Shown here piece by piece: positions 7,796-17,392 of a stretch of 64,000 bases of DNA. The position numbers and the translations under genes were made by a program. How positions within the stretch are numbered: the stretch's first letter is position 1; each line of letters starts with the position of its first letter. Source of the stretch: Kiloniella sp. EL199. Its GTDB lineage: Bacteria > Pseudomonadota > Alphaproteobacteria > Kiloniellales > Kiloniellaceae. Location: assembly GCF_900313065.1 (NCBI RefSeq), contig NZ_OMPU01000001.1, positions 56,821-120,820 on the forward strand, written 5' to 3'. The notes under the pieces were generated by a model that saw only the letters and a list, made by a program, of their open reading frames with translations, did no database searches and had not been told where the DNA came from.

Positions 7796-8855
7796 GTTTA
7801 TTTTCCCGGCGAACACCAAAGAGCATCTTGGCTTCAAGCCTTTTACGTAACGCAGCATAATAGGCCTTGAGAAAAGCCTTATCACTTTGCGTATTCGTTC
7901 CTTTGTGATCTTTCCAATAAAATGAAGATGTCTCGGCCTTTGGCGGTTCAACCCATTTGATTTTTACTTTGATGCGCTCGGTGACTTCCTTGATCGTTTT
8001 GGGAGCAACCTCAGGCTTTCGTAGTAACTCTTCCAGCGTTTGCAATTCATAAATGCCGTAGGCATCAACCTGTTCATCCGAGAAACTGTACAGTTCCTCT
8101 TGCCCAGTCTTGGCAGAGCGGCTTTTCATTCTGGAACCCAGCGTATCTTTATCTTGAACGATGTCACCCAACAGGTTTGTTTTCGGTATTTTAACAACCC
8201 AGGTTCCTGCAATCATATCCCCTGCCCTTAAACGATCCTTGTTAAAGAAAGGGAGAAAAATGAAAACACCAAGCCAAACCCAAATCAAGAGATCAATGAG
8301 TCCATCATATCCGGATGCAAAAGGAGAAAAGAGCATCGAAATCGGAAGGAATAGTTCCAGTTCACGCATCAAATTCCGCGCAAAAACCGCATCAGGCTTC
8401 AATTGCCCCCCCTTGCGATCAACAACCCGGATGCCCAAGGCACGTTTTCCCGGTGTTCGCCCCTGCCATTTAATTTCAAAAAAGCTGAAGTAAAAATTAT
8501 ACCAGAGAAACAAAAGAACCGTGATAAAGGAAAAGAGAACATAGAGAAACTCTTCCTTTTCCAGCAGGTTTTCCCAGAGATTAGAGAAAATAAACCCAAG
8601 GATAATGAGCAACGGCAAGCCGTATACAATCATCAAATCCAGCAAAACAGCAGCCAGACGATCCCCCCGGGAAGCCAGCTGAAAACTAACTGGCACGCCC
8701 TCGGGCGTAATAACCCGTCGCCAGTGACTTTTTTCTTTTTGGGGACTTTTCTCTTTTCTAGGTTTAAAAGCTCTAGCTTTAACCTGTTTATTATTTGGTC
8801 CAGATGCTTTTGAAGAAGATGCCTTAGAGTTAGAGGGCGTCACTGTCTGTTGCAT
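7785..8855 (-). CDS. RDD-family membrane protein with cytoplasmic C-terminal extension
   Basis: The 356-residue protein has a charged, low-complexity N-terminus (rich in Lys/Ser), then the RDD module: SRGDRLAAVLLDLMIVY, a W-Q-G-R-TPGKRALGIRVVD loop, and ARNLMRE. It has about four membrane helices in residues 55-215. The last 130 residues are hydrophilic and helical, longer than in minimal RDD proteins. RDD proteins are implicated in ion or osmolyte handling in a few bacteria, and they recur in MoxR/DUF58/SpoIIM operons. The gene overlaps its upstream neighbour (SpoIIM) by 16 bp and its downstream neighbour by 11 bp, so the three are probably co-translated. Confidence 0.85.
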   Translation of the reverse strand: MQQTVTPSNSKASSSKASGPNNKQVKARAFKPRKEKSPQKEKSHWRRVITPEGVPVSFQLASRGDRLAAVLLDLMIVYGLPLLIILGFIFSNLWENLLEKEEFLYVLFSFITVLLFLWYNFYFSFFEIKWQGRTPGKRALGIRVVDRKGGQLKPDAVFARNLMRELELFLPISMLFSPFASGYDGLIDLLIWVWLGVFIFLPFFNKDRLRAGDMIAGTWVVKIPKTNLLGDIVQDKDTLGSRMKSRSAKTGQEELYSFSDEQVDAYGIYELQTLEELLRKPEVAPKTIKEVTERIKVKIKWVEPPKAETSSFYWKDHKGTNTQSDKAFLKAYYAALRKRLEAKMLFGVRRENKHDK

Positions 8856-9847
8856 ATCTTACGCCCCCAATAACCAAAATACACCGCCCAGAACGCAAGC
8901 ATAGAACCACCGATCAAAAAGCGTGTAGATGTATCCGTTATCCACTGACGGCCAAAGCCTTCGAGTATTGCCGCAATCAAAAGCATAAGCACAGCACCAA
9001 TAACAATCTTTGCCGCCTGTCGCCCTTCATGCGCAAGGTTTGAAAGTCTGGATTGACGTCCCGGCATAATCATTCCCTTGGCAAGCCCCAGCCCACCAGC
9101 ACCGCAAAGAATAATCGCCAATAACTCGGTCGTGCCATGAATAGACAACCACCCGGCAACATCCACACCCAAACCACGGCTGCTGTAAAGCGCCACAAAT
9201 GATCCCAAAGTAAGACCATTATAAAAAATCAACACAATCGTTGGCACACCAAGAGCAAAACCAAGCGCAAAAGAAAACATGCCAACAGACGAATTGTGCG
9301 AGAATAAGGATGACGCAAAGACATTTAATTCATGCGCTTCAATGTCAGCACCATCGTACAAACCTTTGCGTAAATCTTCTGTTGCACTGGCCGGCGTACG
9401 CCCACTGGACATACCATCACTTACAATCGTGTAATACCACTCTTCGTTTGTAATCGTCAGGTAATAGGCGATAAGCCCGGCAACAAGCATAATAATGGTT
9501 GTCAATAATATGCGCCAACGTGCATTCCAGACCGCTGCGGGAAGATCTTCAAACAGGAATTTGAAAACCGTTCTCCCAAAACTGGCATGTACCCCATAGA
9601 TGCAAAAATATGCCCGCGTTGAAAGAAGTTCAAGATATTCAAGCAGGTTACGATCTAACGAAACACCTCGTGCCACAGACAGCGAAGAAAGCGTAAAACG
9701 ATAGAGATTTGGAAGACGCATCAATTGATCCGCATCCAACGATTTGACGCCTTTCTTTTCTATTTTTTCCACCAGATCCTGAAGCTCTTTCCACGACGCT
9801 TCACGTTCTTTACGAAACTGTGAACTTTTCAGTGTTGCATCTGACAT
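8840..9847 (-). CDS. Stage II sporulation protein M (SpoIIM/DUF95)-like membrane protein
   Basis: This 335-residue integral membrane protein has a soluble N-terminal helical region (1-110, with FRKEREASWKELQDLV and LDRNLLEYLELLSTRAY). About five membrane helices follow, including the FALGVPTIVLIFYNGLTLGSF region and the HGTTELLAIILCGAGGL signature of the SpoIIM family. Non-spore-formers such as this one carry the family only in MoxR-DUF58 operons. There it may work with the other membrane partners under control of the MoxR ATPase. The stop lies within the start of the RDD gene; DUF58 ends 18 bp upstream. Confidence 0.88.
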   Translation of the reverse strand: MSDATLKSSQFRKEREASWKELQDLVEKIEKKGVKSLDADQLMRLPNLYRFTLSSLSVARGVSLDRNLLEYLELLSTRAYFCIYGVHASFGRTVFKFLFEDLPAAVWNARWRILLTTIIMLVAGLIAYYLTITNEEWYYTIVSDGMSSGRTPASATEDLRKGLYDGADIEAHELNVFASSLFSHNSSVGMFSFALGFALGVPTIVLIFYNGLTLGSFVALYSSRGLGVDVAGWLSIHGTTELLAIILCGAGGLGLAKGMIMPGRQSRLSNLAHEGRQAAKIVIGAVLMLLIAAILEGFGRQWITDTSTRFLIGGSMLAFWAVYFGYWGRKICNRQ

Positions 9848-9865
9848 TATGTACGCCTCTTCATA

Positions 9866-11182
9866 TCAGATTAGTTCCTGATGTTTTATGGCCAGATAAC
9901 GTTCAACAAGATCTGCGCTCAATGATGCCGCCGGGGCCTGAATGCAATGCACCCCAAGACGGCGTAATCTTTCAAAAACAACTCGCCGATCCCTGAGAAA
10001 GTCGTCTGCAACAACCGATTTGGCAATATCATTCACGGAATGGGGTTTTCTTTCAGCTACCTCAGAAAGTTCACGATCTTCCAAAGTAACAAAAATAATT
10101 AGGTGGCGCTTGGCCATGCGCGTAACATTTTCAATCATCAACTCTGCTGTAACTGTATCAACAAAGTCGGTGTAAAGAACAATTAATGATCTGCGTTGCA
10201 ATTTGCCCGAAAGGTGAGAAAGCCCCAGCGTAAAGTTGGTTTCATTATGCTGGTAATCCAGTTCTGCACAATTTGACTGTAGATGACTAAAGGCCTGATG
10301 TCCGCCCAAAGGTTTTGCAAGCCTTCTAACTTTGGCATCAAAACCATACAAGCCAACCTTATCGCCCCCCCTTAGAGCCATAAATCCCAACAGTAAGCCG
10401 GCATTGATCATGTGATCCAACTGCGGCAGCCCATCTATGGGTCTTGTCATCAAATGCCCTGTGTCGAAAGCAAGAATGACATTGTGATTTCGTTCTACCT
10501 GAAATTCCTTACATACCAATTTGCGGTGTCTTGCTGAATGCTTCCAATCAATCGAACGCAAATCATACCCCGGCTGATATTCACGCAAGGCATCAAACTC
10601 GGTGCCGTCCCCGCGCTGTTGCTGTACCTTTGTGCCATGAAAGGCATCACGACTATCAATCTGAAGTGCGGCTGTCTTTACGGCATGCACGTTCGGTACA
10701 ATCGATACTCCGTGATTGAGATCCCACTTGGTTTGACGAACGATCAAGCCCCAGGGGCTATACCACTTGAGCCACAGGTTGGTTATCTTAGCTTTGCCTC
10801 GCCGTTTTACAACCAGAGGAAACGCCAGTTCACCAACCTCTCTTTGATCCAGACGATCAATAATCACAGGTGCCGCTTTTTTTAAATACTCACTCTCTAC
10901 ATCCAACAAAGCTGTCACACCAAATGCCCGAAGCCGACTGGAAATCGTAAGAGAGAAATAGGCATAATCTTCGTGCCCGGCATAGAGTAACTGCGGAATA
11001 TTTTGCGACAGAGATATTCGACTTGCCCCCAATGAATTCAGGGCATCAAAACCAATAAGCAAAAGAGCCAGGAACAAATAAACCACGCCAAACAGCCACA
11101 GCCCCTCATCCCAAATAATCAAGATAAGGCTGAGGGGTATTCCCAGCGAGATAAGAAGGGCACTACGAAGCGTTGGTCTCAT
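9866..11182 (-). CDS. DUF58 domain protein (MoxR-associated, von Willebrand A-like)
   Basis: The 438-residue protein begins with two closely spaced membrane helices (about 8-47), followed by a beta-rich segment and the DUF58 signature REYQPGYDLRSIDWKHSAR at about 205-223. The C-terminal half reads like a vWA domain (ILAFDTGHLM, LIVLYTDFVD). DUF58 proteins are the usual vWA partners of MoxR AAA+ ATPases, which are thought to act as chaperones for metal-dependent or multi-subunit complexes. The gene overlaps the moxR stop by one base. The client complex here is unknown; the downstream SpoIIM and RDD membrane proteins are candidates by linkage. Confidence 0.88.
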   Translation of the reverse strand: MRPTLRSALLISLGIPLSLILIIWDEGLWLFGVVYLFLALLLIGFDALNSLGASRISLSQNIPQLLYAGHEDYAYFSLTISSRLRAFGVTALLDVESEYLKKAAPVIIDRLDQREVGELAFPLVVKRRGKAKITNLWLKWYSPWGLIVRQTKWDLNHGVSIVPNVHAVKTAALQIDSRDAFHGTKVQQQRGDGTEFDALREYQPGYDLRSIDWKHSARHRKLVCKEFQVERNHNVILAFDTGHLMTRPIDGLPQLDHMINAGLLLGFMALRGGDKVGLYGFDAKVRRLAKPLGGHQAFSHLQSNCAELDYQHNETNFTLGLSHLSGKLQRRSLIVLYTDFVDTVTAELMIENVTRMAKRHLIIFVTLEDRELSEVAERKPHSVNDIAKSVVADDFLRDRRVVFERLRRLGVHCIQAPAASLSADLVERYLAIKHQELI

Positions 11183-12138
11183 TATCTCGGGGCAGCTGTC
11201 TGTTCCAGAATTTCACGAATAACATTGTTTGTCCGTGTTCCTTCAATTTCTGCGCTAGGCGCAAGAACAACACGGTGATGCAATCCGGGAATAGCGACAA
11301 ATTTCACGTCATCCGGGATCACATAGTCTCGTCCCTGCAAAGCCGCATATGCTCTGGAAGCTGCGGCCAGCATCGTTGCAGATCGAGGAGACCCCCCGAA
11401 CTGAAGAGCCGGGTGCTCTCGCGTGGCACGAACAACTGAAACAATATAATTGGTTATGTCCGGGTTCAGTCTGATCTGACTGACTAGTGCTCTCATCTCT
11501 TCCAGTTTGTCCAGATCAGCAATCCCCTTCATGCCAAACTCATCCAGCTTTGGCATTGACGTTTGATGACCATGCATTGCAACAATAGATCGTTCCTCGG
11601 CTTCACTAGGATAATCCAAAACATGCTTGAACATAAAACGATCCAACTGCGCTTCTGGCAGAGGATAGGTTCCTTGTTGTTCAATGGGGTTTTGTGTCGC
11701 GATAACCAAGAAACCAGCTCCGAGATCGTGGCTGGTGCCATCAATCGTCACAGACCGTTCACTCATCGCTTCGAGTAAGGCAGATTGTGTCTTCGGGGGT
11801 GTTCTGTTGATTTCATCCGCCAAAAGTAAATCGGTAAAGATAGGCCCTTTGGTGAGTGAAAACTCATTCGTCTGAAAATTAAACAGGTTTGTTCCCAGCA
11901 CATCACCCGGCATAAGATCTGGTGTGAATTGGATACGACCAAATTTTAAATTCAACGCTTTTGAAAATGAACGAACCAACAGGGTCTTGCCTGTTCCCGG
12001 CACACCTTCCAATAAAAGGTGCCCCTTACACAACAGGCTGACCAACATCAGATCCAATGCGCCTTCTTGACCAACAATCGTACGACGGACTTCTGCCTTC
12101 AAACCTTCACTAATGGTCCGGATATCATCCAGTTCCAT
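11182..12138 (-). CDS. MoxR-family AAA+ ATPase
   Basis: I start at ATG 12138 (MELDDIRTI), overlapping the DUF4350 gene by 14 bp; the longer frame upstream would be unlike any MoxR N-terminus. The 318-residue protein has Walker A GVPGTGKT (about 45-52), FTPDLMPGD, Walker [10 protein letters not shown], sensor 1 ATQNP, and the C-terminal lid with GGSPRSA. MoxR ATPases form hexamers and act with vWA/DUF58 partners as chaperones in complex assembly or stress responses. The operon order DUF4129-DUF4350-MoxR-DUF58 is widespread, and several of its joints overlap here. Confidence 0.93.
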   Translation of the reverse strand: MELDDIRTISEGLKAEVRRTIVGQEGALDLMLVSLLCKGHLLLEGVPGTGKTLLVRSFSKALNLKFGRIQFTPDLMPGDVLGTNLFNFQTNEFSLTKGPIFTDLLLADEINRTPPKTQSALLEAMSERSVTIDGTSHDLGAGFLVIATQNPIEQQGTYPLPEAQLDRFMFKHVLDYPSEAEERSIVAMHGHQTSMPKLDEFGMKGIADLDKLEEMRALVSQIRLNPDITNYIVSVVRATREHPALQFGGSPRSATMLAAASRAYAALQGRDYVIPDDVKFVAIPGLHHRVVLAPSAEIEGTRTNNVIREILEQTAAPR

Positions 12139-13381
12139 GCAGCATCTCCTGTTTCCATCTATGGATATTCTGTGCTGCACGAATGGCAGCAATAACGTTA
12201 AATGTATTTGCTTTGTATAAATCTTCTGCCGTCTTAATAACTTCACTACTACTCAAAGCAACGCCACGAGCATGCCCGACACGATCAAGCCACTGAAGAA
12301 GTTCGTATGGTTCTACATTCTTTGGTGCGTGCAAGTTCTGAGCAACAGATTGCAAAGATCTGTCCACATACTGCTTGAGCATCAAGGCTCCGTGTCCGCC
12401 AAAAGCAAGAAGTTCAGCAGTGTTGCCAATTAAGAATTCTTTGCCCGTCCGGTACTCTTGATCACTCTGTTCTGGCGATCCAAATCGGGTAAAGCTACTC
12501 CATGCAAGGAAAAGGACAGATATCCCGACCAACAAAGTGACAACAGCAAAAGGAAACTCGAACATCTTTTGCCATAAACTTGGTTCTGACGCATAACCAT
12601 GGGATGTTTCATCAATGATGACACCGCCGGCTTTACCGTGAGTAAGTTGGTTCATGACACTGACAATAAAGGCGGCGTTTCCAGCGTTATCCAGACCATG
12701 GTTGGACAGGATATCTGGATCACTTAACACCCAGGTACGATCAATATCATAGAAAAAATCAGACTGGATTACTTCAGCTAATAGAATACCCTGATCATTA
12801 TAAACCAAAGGACGTAACACATCCGGATTTTCAGCAATTAACTGAGGAGCAAGAACAGAAAGTTGCTGATCCAAAGAAAATAATTCAGAATCCCATGTAA
12901 AATTTTCAGCCGTCAAAGTAACGTCATTTCGAACCAGTTCCAGATCATCACCGACATAGTCCAGAATACCCTGAACTTGCCCTGATTGACGTAACTCCAT
13001 CTCCTTGACCCAGCGACTATTCTGTGGATCCTGACGGACATCCCATTTTGGCAAGACAATCAGGGATCCAACGCCACTAAAGCCAGATAAAGTGTTCCAT
13101 AATGCCTTTTCACTCTGCGGTTCAATCACCAGTTTGACATCAGAAAAGTTAAACCCACTGCGAATTTCCCGACTAATCCGTGTTCGGAAATTCATTTTTT
13201 GTAAAAGTTTGGTAAAGGCTTTATGACCAACAGCGGACTCTGAATAGGAATTGGCCCCATATGAATTCAGCTTAACGAGCTTGTCCTGATAGATAGAAGC
13301 AACAAAAGCGCCCAAAAAGGAGAGCATTCCAATCACAACCAACCACAACAGCGTTCGCTTGGAAAAGATACGATCGTCCAT
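12125..13381 (-). CDS. DUF4350 domain-containing membrane protein
   Basis: The 418-residue protein has an N-terminal membrane helix ([21 protein letters not shown]), a long extracytoplasmic region, a second membrane helix around 280-300 ([19 protein letters not shown]), and a cytoplasmic tail. The outer region has the SYS.S..G..A...LL pattern of DUF4350 and ends with ETSHGY, as in families that share the GATase-like/beta-alpha fold. It sits between the DUF4129 and MoxR genes with overlaps at both ends (1 bp and 14 bp). No activity is known; in other genomes it is invariably found with MoxR and DUF58. Confidence 0.85.
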   Translation of the reverse strand: MDDRIFSKRTLLWLVVIGMLSFLGAFVASIYQDKLVKLNSYGANSYSESAVGHKAFTKLLQKMNFRTRISREIRSGFNFSDVKLVIEPQSEKALWNTLSGFSGVGSLIVLPKWDVRQDPQNSRWVKEMELRQSGQVQGILDYVGDDLELVRNDVTLTAENFTWDSELFSLDQQLSVLAPQLIAENPDVLRPLVYNDQGILLAEVIQSDFFYDIDRTWVLSDPDILSNHGLDNAGNAAFIVSVMNQLTHGKAGGVIIDETSHGYASEPSLWQKMFEFPFAVVTLLVGISVLFLAWSSFTRFGSPEQSDQEYRTGKEFLIGNTAELLAFGGHGALMLKQYVDRSLQSVAQNLHAPKNVEPYELLQWLDRVGHARGVALSSSEVIKTAEDLYKANTFNVIAAIRAAQNIHRWKQEMLHGTG

Positions 13382-14154
13382 TATGCCACTCCCTGCTGAG
13401 AAGCAGATTGGCTAGCGGACGCCTCGCCTTCCGGCATCATAAAAATCTGGAATGCTTCTCGACATAACGAAAATTCTTCAGGTCCCGCAGAACGCCCGCC
13501 AAATTCAGTCAACTCTTCGGCATTCACAATAACAGCCATCTTTTTCTTGATCTCAATTGGCAACCAATCGGCTTGCAAGATCTCTCTATTCGTCAAGGCA
13601 TCGGGCAGAGTTGTATGATAACTTTCCTTTACATGCTTCAGGCAACACAGAAGAATGGCACGGATCGCAGCTTCAAAGTGGCCCTGATTTGCCAATTGGT
13701 CCGCATGTTCTAATGTTTCCTTGCTCAGTTCATCTGATATGCGCGTCACTCTCGCATAGGAGTTAGCCTCTTCTTCAACGGTTGTTTTGTTTTGAGGTCG
13801 CCGTTTTAGATCACTGAAATAGCGATAGGCAGCTTTGACAAGCAAAACCACAACAACCGCTAAGAAACCGAAAAGAATAATCTTCCCGAGAAACTCCAAC
13901 GCCGAGAGATCAAAGGGTTCAGAATTTTCCTTCTTTTTCTCGGGTACTTTCTTTTCGGCCTTCTCGGTCTTTACATCAAAAGGCGGCTCACTTTGGTAAC
14001 GATCGCCCGAATAGATGTCTTCAATTGCTTCATCAACAGTTGATTGGGCAACAGCCAGAGATGGTGCAAACAAGACCACTCCTAAGTTCAGCAAGATGAA
14101 CAAAGAGCCTATTAGAATATACTTTTGAATATTCAGATATCGACAGTACGACAT
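13381..14154 (-). CDS. DUF4129 domain-containing exported/membrane protein, first gene of the MoxR operon
   Basis: Starting at ATG 14154 gives 257 residues with an N-terminal signal-like segment (YILIGSLFILLNLGVVLF...AVAQ), an acidic/lysine-rich linker, one membrane helix (ILFGFLAVVVVLLVKAAY, about 120-137) and a cytoplasmic DUF4129 helical domain with HFEAAIRAILLCCLKHV. An upstream TTG at 14208 would add 18 residues and hide the signal, so I prefer the ATG; the Shine-Dalgarno is weak for both. DUF4129 often accompanies transglutaminase or MoxR-DUF58 genes. Its TAA overlaps the next ATG by one base, starting the chain of overlaps through this operon. Confidence 0.78.
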   Translation of the reverse strand: MSYCRYLNIQKYILIGSLFILLNLGVVLFAPSLAVAQSTVDEAIEDIYSGDRYQSEPPFDVKTEKAEKKVPEKKKENSEPFDLSALEFLGKIILFGFLAVVVVLLVKAAYRYFSDLKRRPQNKTTVEEEANSYARVTRISDELSKETLEHADQLANQGHFEAAIRAILLCCLKHVKESYHTTLPDALTNREILQADWLPIEIKKKMAVIVNAEELTEFGGRSAGPEEFSLCREAFQIFMMPEGEASASQSASQQGVA

Positions 14155-14648
14155 CTTATTTTTACTTATAAAAAACAAAAGATAAGGACCCCCACACAAC
14201 CTTATCAAGCAGATAACACTTTGGCAGACGTTATTTCATTAAAAGACAAGAGCAAATTAAAAATAGCACCAGTACGCACCAAAACCTTGACGAGAATTCA
14301 AGGGAGAATGACACAGCCACAAGAATAGTGTCTATAGTTTTTTTTGAGGGCCTTCTATGACAACGGACTCTTTTCCAATCAGGATCGCAGAGTAGGTATG
14401 GATAAGTTCTTTCGGCAAAAGGTGATATCTCTATTCGACTGAAGCAAAGAATTTAACAACCGTGAAAAAAGACGAAGTATGATGCCCATAGATCTCCAAT
14501 AACGATAAGATCAAGCAATACTCCACCAGCAGTTAATGCCCGCAAGACACCAGAAATTCACCTCCCCCTATTGAAGTAAAACCGGAAAACGATCAGAGTA
14601 AGCCTCTAACAGTTTTATATCTTTTGTCCCTCGTTTCTCAGGTACCCC
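14155..14648. other. Intergenic region, 494 bp, no gene recognised
   Basis: This AT-rich stretch separates the start of the minus-strand MoxR operon from the plus-strand cysteine-desulfhydrase-family gene, so it should hold both promoters. I found no open frame with coding character, no RNA gene, no good terminator and none of the dispersed 104-bp repeats. It also marks the change from lower-GC to higher-GC coding sequence. Confidence 0.6.
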
Positions 14649-15647
14649 ATGCTTACCGAATTCAATTCATCTGTGCCACTGGCCTTCACCCCGACGCCCC
14701 TGCATCTGCTAAGTAAGTTATCGAAGCATCTCGGCGGGCCAGAGATCTATATCAAACGGGATGACTGCACAGGCTTGGCTGGCGGTGGTAACAAAACCCG
14801 CAAGCTGGAATTTCTGATCGCCGATGCACTGGGCAGGGAAGCAACCTGTGTGATTACGGCAGGCGGCTTGCAATCCAACCACGTTCGCCAGACCGCCGCA
14901 GCGGCAGCACGATACGGGCTAAAATGCCATCTGGTTCTGGTACGGAATGTAGACTGGCAGGATGCGGCCTATCAGACATCTGGGAACCTTGTTCTCGACA
15001 AGTTACTCGGCGCAGAGATTAGCATTCATCCCGGTGGCTCTGACCGGGATCGTATTATGGACGAACTGGCATCTGATCTGGTGGAAACGGGCGAAAAGCC
15101 CTATATCATTCCCGTTGGCGGGTCCAATGCGGTTGGTGCCCTTGGCTATGCCAGTGCCCTGATGGAAATTCACGAACAGTGCCGCAGTCTGGGCCTCAGC
15201 CCCAAAGCACTTTATCACGCGACATCCAGCGGCGGCACGCAGGCGGGCCTCATTGCCGGGATGATTACCCTGAAACGTCCCTTTCCCATTCTCGGCGTCG
15301 AGGTGGATGATGACCCGGCCCCTGTGAGCAACGCCATCAAGTCCATTGTGCCGGAAACACTGGAACGCCTAGGCCGTTTCGAGGTCTGGAACCCGGCACA
15401 GGATTTGCAGGTGATCACAGGCTATGGCGGCAGCAACTATGGCATTCCCTCGGATGCCGGAAACGAAGCCATTGAGCTGCTTGCCAGAACCGAAGGGATA
15501 TTGCTTGATCCCGTCTATTCCGGCAAAGCCTTTGCAGGCCTTGTCGATCATATACGGCAAGGCAGATTTACCGAAAACGATAGCGTGATCTTCTTGCACA
15601 CAGGCGGGGCACAGGCACTTGGCGCCTACCCTTCTCTCTTCACCTAA
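14649..15647 (+). CDS. D-cysteine desulfhydrase / ACC deaminase / L-cysteate sulfo-lyase family enzyme
   Basis: This 332-residue fold-type II PLP enzyme has the family motifs YIKRDDCTGLAGGGNKTRKLEF (split here: KRDDCTGL and GGNKTRK) with PLP-binding Lys49, QSNHVRQ with the nucleophilic Ser, a glycine-rich phosphate loop (TSSGGTQAG), and a C-terminal DPVYSGKA. Members open ACC, or eliminate sulfide from D-cysteine (DcyD) or sulfite from L-cysteate (CuyA). The three are too similar to separate by eye; the marine style and nearby amino-acid catabolic genes make DcyD or CuyA more likely than ACC deaminase. A palindromic repeat lies directly after the stop. Confidence 0.85.
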   Translation: MLTEFNSSVPLAFTPTPLHLLSKLSKHLGGPEIYIKRDDCTGLAGGGNKTRKLEFLIADALGREATCVITAGGLQSNHVRQTAAAAARYGLKCHLVLVRNVDWQDAAYQTSGNLVLDKLLGAEISIHPGGSDRDRIMDELASDLVETGEKPYIIPVGGSNAVGALGYASALMEIHEQCRSLGLSPKALYHATSSGGTQAGLIAGMITLKRPFPILGVEVDDDPAPVSNAIKSIVPETLERLGRFEVWNPAQDLQVITGYGGSNYGIPSDAGNEAIELLARTEGILLDPVYSGKAFAGLVDHIRQGRFTENDSVIFLHTGGAQALGAYPSLFT

Positions 15648-15651
15648 GCCC

Positions 15652-15769
15652 CATAATTGTTCTTCTTAATCCTTTCTTGCCAATATTTCATGAGTTGTTT
15701 CACCGTTCATGCAGGCTACCTACACGTCTCTCTTCACGCCTTGAGTAAAAATTAGTTTTAACAATTATG
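15652..15769 (+). repeat. Dispersed palindromic repeat, copy A
   Basis: The element is bounded by CATAATTGTT (15652-15661) and its perfect complement AACAATTATG (15760-15769). Inside it carries the family core: TTTCACCGTTCATGCAGG, then CTACCTACACG, TCTCTCTTCACGCCTTGAG and AAAA. It begins 5 bp after a stop codon, is longer than copies C-E by about 12 bp left of the core, and contains no open frame. See the family finding for copies B-E. Confidence 0.85.
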
Positions 15770-15806
15770 AAAATTTGAACCGCTATAAAGACCGAAAGAT
15801 AAAAAG

Positions 15807-16472
15807 ATGAAACGAGTTTGTTTTCTGGGTGCGTCCGTTATGGAGGGAATGGGTGATGAAGCGCGATTGGGGATGCCCGGACGCCTCGCCCTGCTAGCCG
15901 CGGATAACGACCAGAGCTTTATACACTATAATCTGGGCGTTAGAGGACAAACACTAAGAGAAATATCGGGTCGCGCCGCAGCGGAGTGCCGGGCCAGATT
16001 TACAGATGCAAAGGATTTTATTGTCTTTGCCACGGGGTCTAACGATTTTGCCCTGATCGAAAGCAGTACTCCCCAAAAGCCCATGCCCAGAACGCCGATG
16101 CCCCGAACCCCCAGGCACAGGGCCATGAAAAACTTCGAAGCCCTGATGAGCGAGCTTTCAGAAATTGCGCCCTTGCTTGTCTTTGGCCCAACGCCTGTTG
16201 ATGAAAGCAAGCTGCCCTTTTTCTCGACAGTATCAAACATGAATTTTGACTTTAAGAACGAGGAACTCGCCAGCGGTTCAGCAGAATACAGTGCAATCTG
16301 TCAGGATCTGAATATTCCCTATATCAATATGCACCAAGCTCTGAGCGAGAGTGATGATTTCATGGCAGGACTGGCAGAGAATGACGGTCTGCATTCAACC
16401 GGAAAAGGCTATCAGGCCATGGCAGAAATCGTACAATCGTCGTCCCATTGGCAGGGCCTGCTTCATGCCTAA
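15807..16472 (+). CDS. SGNH/GDSL-type hydrolase
   Basis: The 221-residue protein has the SGNH blocks in order: block I GASVMEGMG with nucleophilic Ser10, block II GVRGQT, block III GSND, and block V DGLHSTGKGY with the catalytic Asp and His. No signal peptide is present, so it is likely a cytoplasmic lipase/esterase, acting on an acyl or acetyl ester. Between blocks III and V a short PMPRT duplication gives a proline-rich loop not usual in the family. The gene is flanked on both sides by copies of the dispersed palindromic repeat, and is co-oriented with the upstream PLP enzyme. The substrate is unknown. Confidence 0.83.
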   Translation: MKRVCFLGASVMEGMGDEARLGMPGRLALLAADNDQSFIHYNLGVRGQTLREISGRAAAECRARFTDAKDFIVFATGSNDFALIESSTPQKPMPRTPMPRTPRHRAMKNFEALMSELSEIAPLLVFGPTPVDESKLPFFSTVSNMNFDFKNEELASGSAEYSAICQDLNIPYINMHQALSESDDFMAGLAENDGLHSTGKGYQAMAEIVQSSSHWQGLLHA

Positions 16473-16474
16473 AC

Positions 16475-16605
16475 ATGGTCGTCTAGCTTAACTTTTTCTT
16501 CCCAGTATCTCATGGCCTAATATCTCATGAGCTGTTTCATCGCTAATGTAGGTCACCTACACGTCGCGCTTTACGTCTTGAGCTAAAATTAAGTTAGACA
16601 ACTAT
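16475..16605 (+). repeat. Dispersed palindromic repeat, copy B (with internal duplication)
   Basis: The left end ATGGTCGTCTAGCTTAAC matches the complement of the right end (AAGTTAGACAACTAT) with a few mismatches. The core ATGTAGGTCACCTACACG and the right half (TTTACGTCTTGAG) match the other copies. A 15-bp duplication (TATCTCATG occurs twice left of the core) makes it the longest copy, 131 bp. It starts 2 bp after the SGNH hydrolase stop. Confidence 0.85.
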
Positions 16606-16708
16606 CCCAAAAACCTCGGCTTACAAGACTAGAGAGTTCATTAAATCCCGGCAACGCACCGCCAACTAAAATAGGCCAAATCAAAATAGTCAATGACTAT
16701 TTCTGAGG

Positions 16709-17167
16709 CTATATCGGCAGCTCCAGCCCGCGTTTGACGTTTTCCATTACAACGGTGGTGGTAAATTCCTGTATTGCCGGGTTATCAAAAAACACACGCT
16801 TGGTGAAACTGTCATAGGTTGCCATGTTTTCTGCAGTTACGATCAAGAGGAAATCAAAAGCACCAGTCACGTTGTAACACTGCTGAATTTCAGGTTCGGC
16901 AAGGAACTGCGCTGTTAGGGTTTGCAACATCTTGGCGTCACAGCGTTCAATAACCAGCTGAACGATCAGGGTCAGGTTATGGGTAGAAACATCGGGGTTA
17001 ATCACCGCAATTTCCCGCTCGATAGCCCCCATATCGCGTAATCGTTTAATCCGGCGTTGACATGCGGTCGCAGACAGACCAACTTGTATAGCAATGCTAT
17101 CTGATTTCAGGCGGGAATTTTCCTGTAGAGATCGCAAGATAGCTTTGTCGAAATTATCTATTTTCAT
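16709..17167 (-). CDS. Lrp/AsnC-family transcriptional regulator
   Basis: From ATG 17167 the protein has 152 residues, starts MKIDNFDKAILRSLQ as the family does, and shows the HTH (VGLSATACQRRIKRL) and the C-terminal RAM/ligand domain (about 65-145, with YNVTGAFDFLLIV). A GTG at 17215 would extend it by 16 residues and cannot be excluded. Lrp-type regulators respond to amino acids. It is divergent from an EamA exporter, a classic pairing for amino-acid efflux, and probably controls that exporter and possibly the hydantoinase beyond it. Confidence 0.87.
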   Translation of the reverse strand: MKIDNFDKAILRSLQENSRLKSDSIAIQVGLSATACQRRIKRLRDMGAIEREIAVINPDVSTHNLTLIVQLVIERCDAKMLQTLTAQFLAEPEIQQCYNVTGAFDFLLIVTAENMATYDSFTKRVFFDNPAIQEFTTTVVMENVKRGLELPI

Positions 17168-17392
17168 TTTGGTCGTTAAACTGATTTGTCTTGAAGTGGC
17201 CTTATTGGGTGACACTAATCTGTTGCCTTAACTTGTTATCGTTTCGGGGTATAGGTCGAAAAAACGCATCAAATTCTATTTGTTGCAGTTTTTTGATCTG
17301 AAAACCACTTATTTTGCCGCAAAAGGCCGCAAACAATCAGCTATAATTCAAATAGTGAGTTTCAGTTTTATTTTGAGTATCAGGTAAAGGAT

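Noticed and set aside
7796..7951. N-terminal extension of the tandem membrane protein into the RDD gene
   Set aside because: Extended residues are basic and non-hydrophobic and would overlap RDD coding sequence by 167 bp; the ATG at 7795 gives the paralogue's N-terminus.
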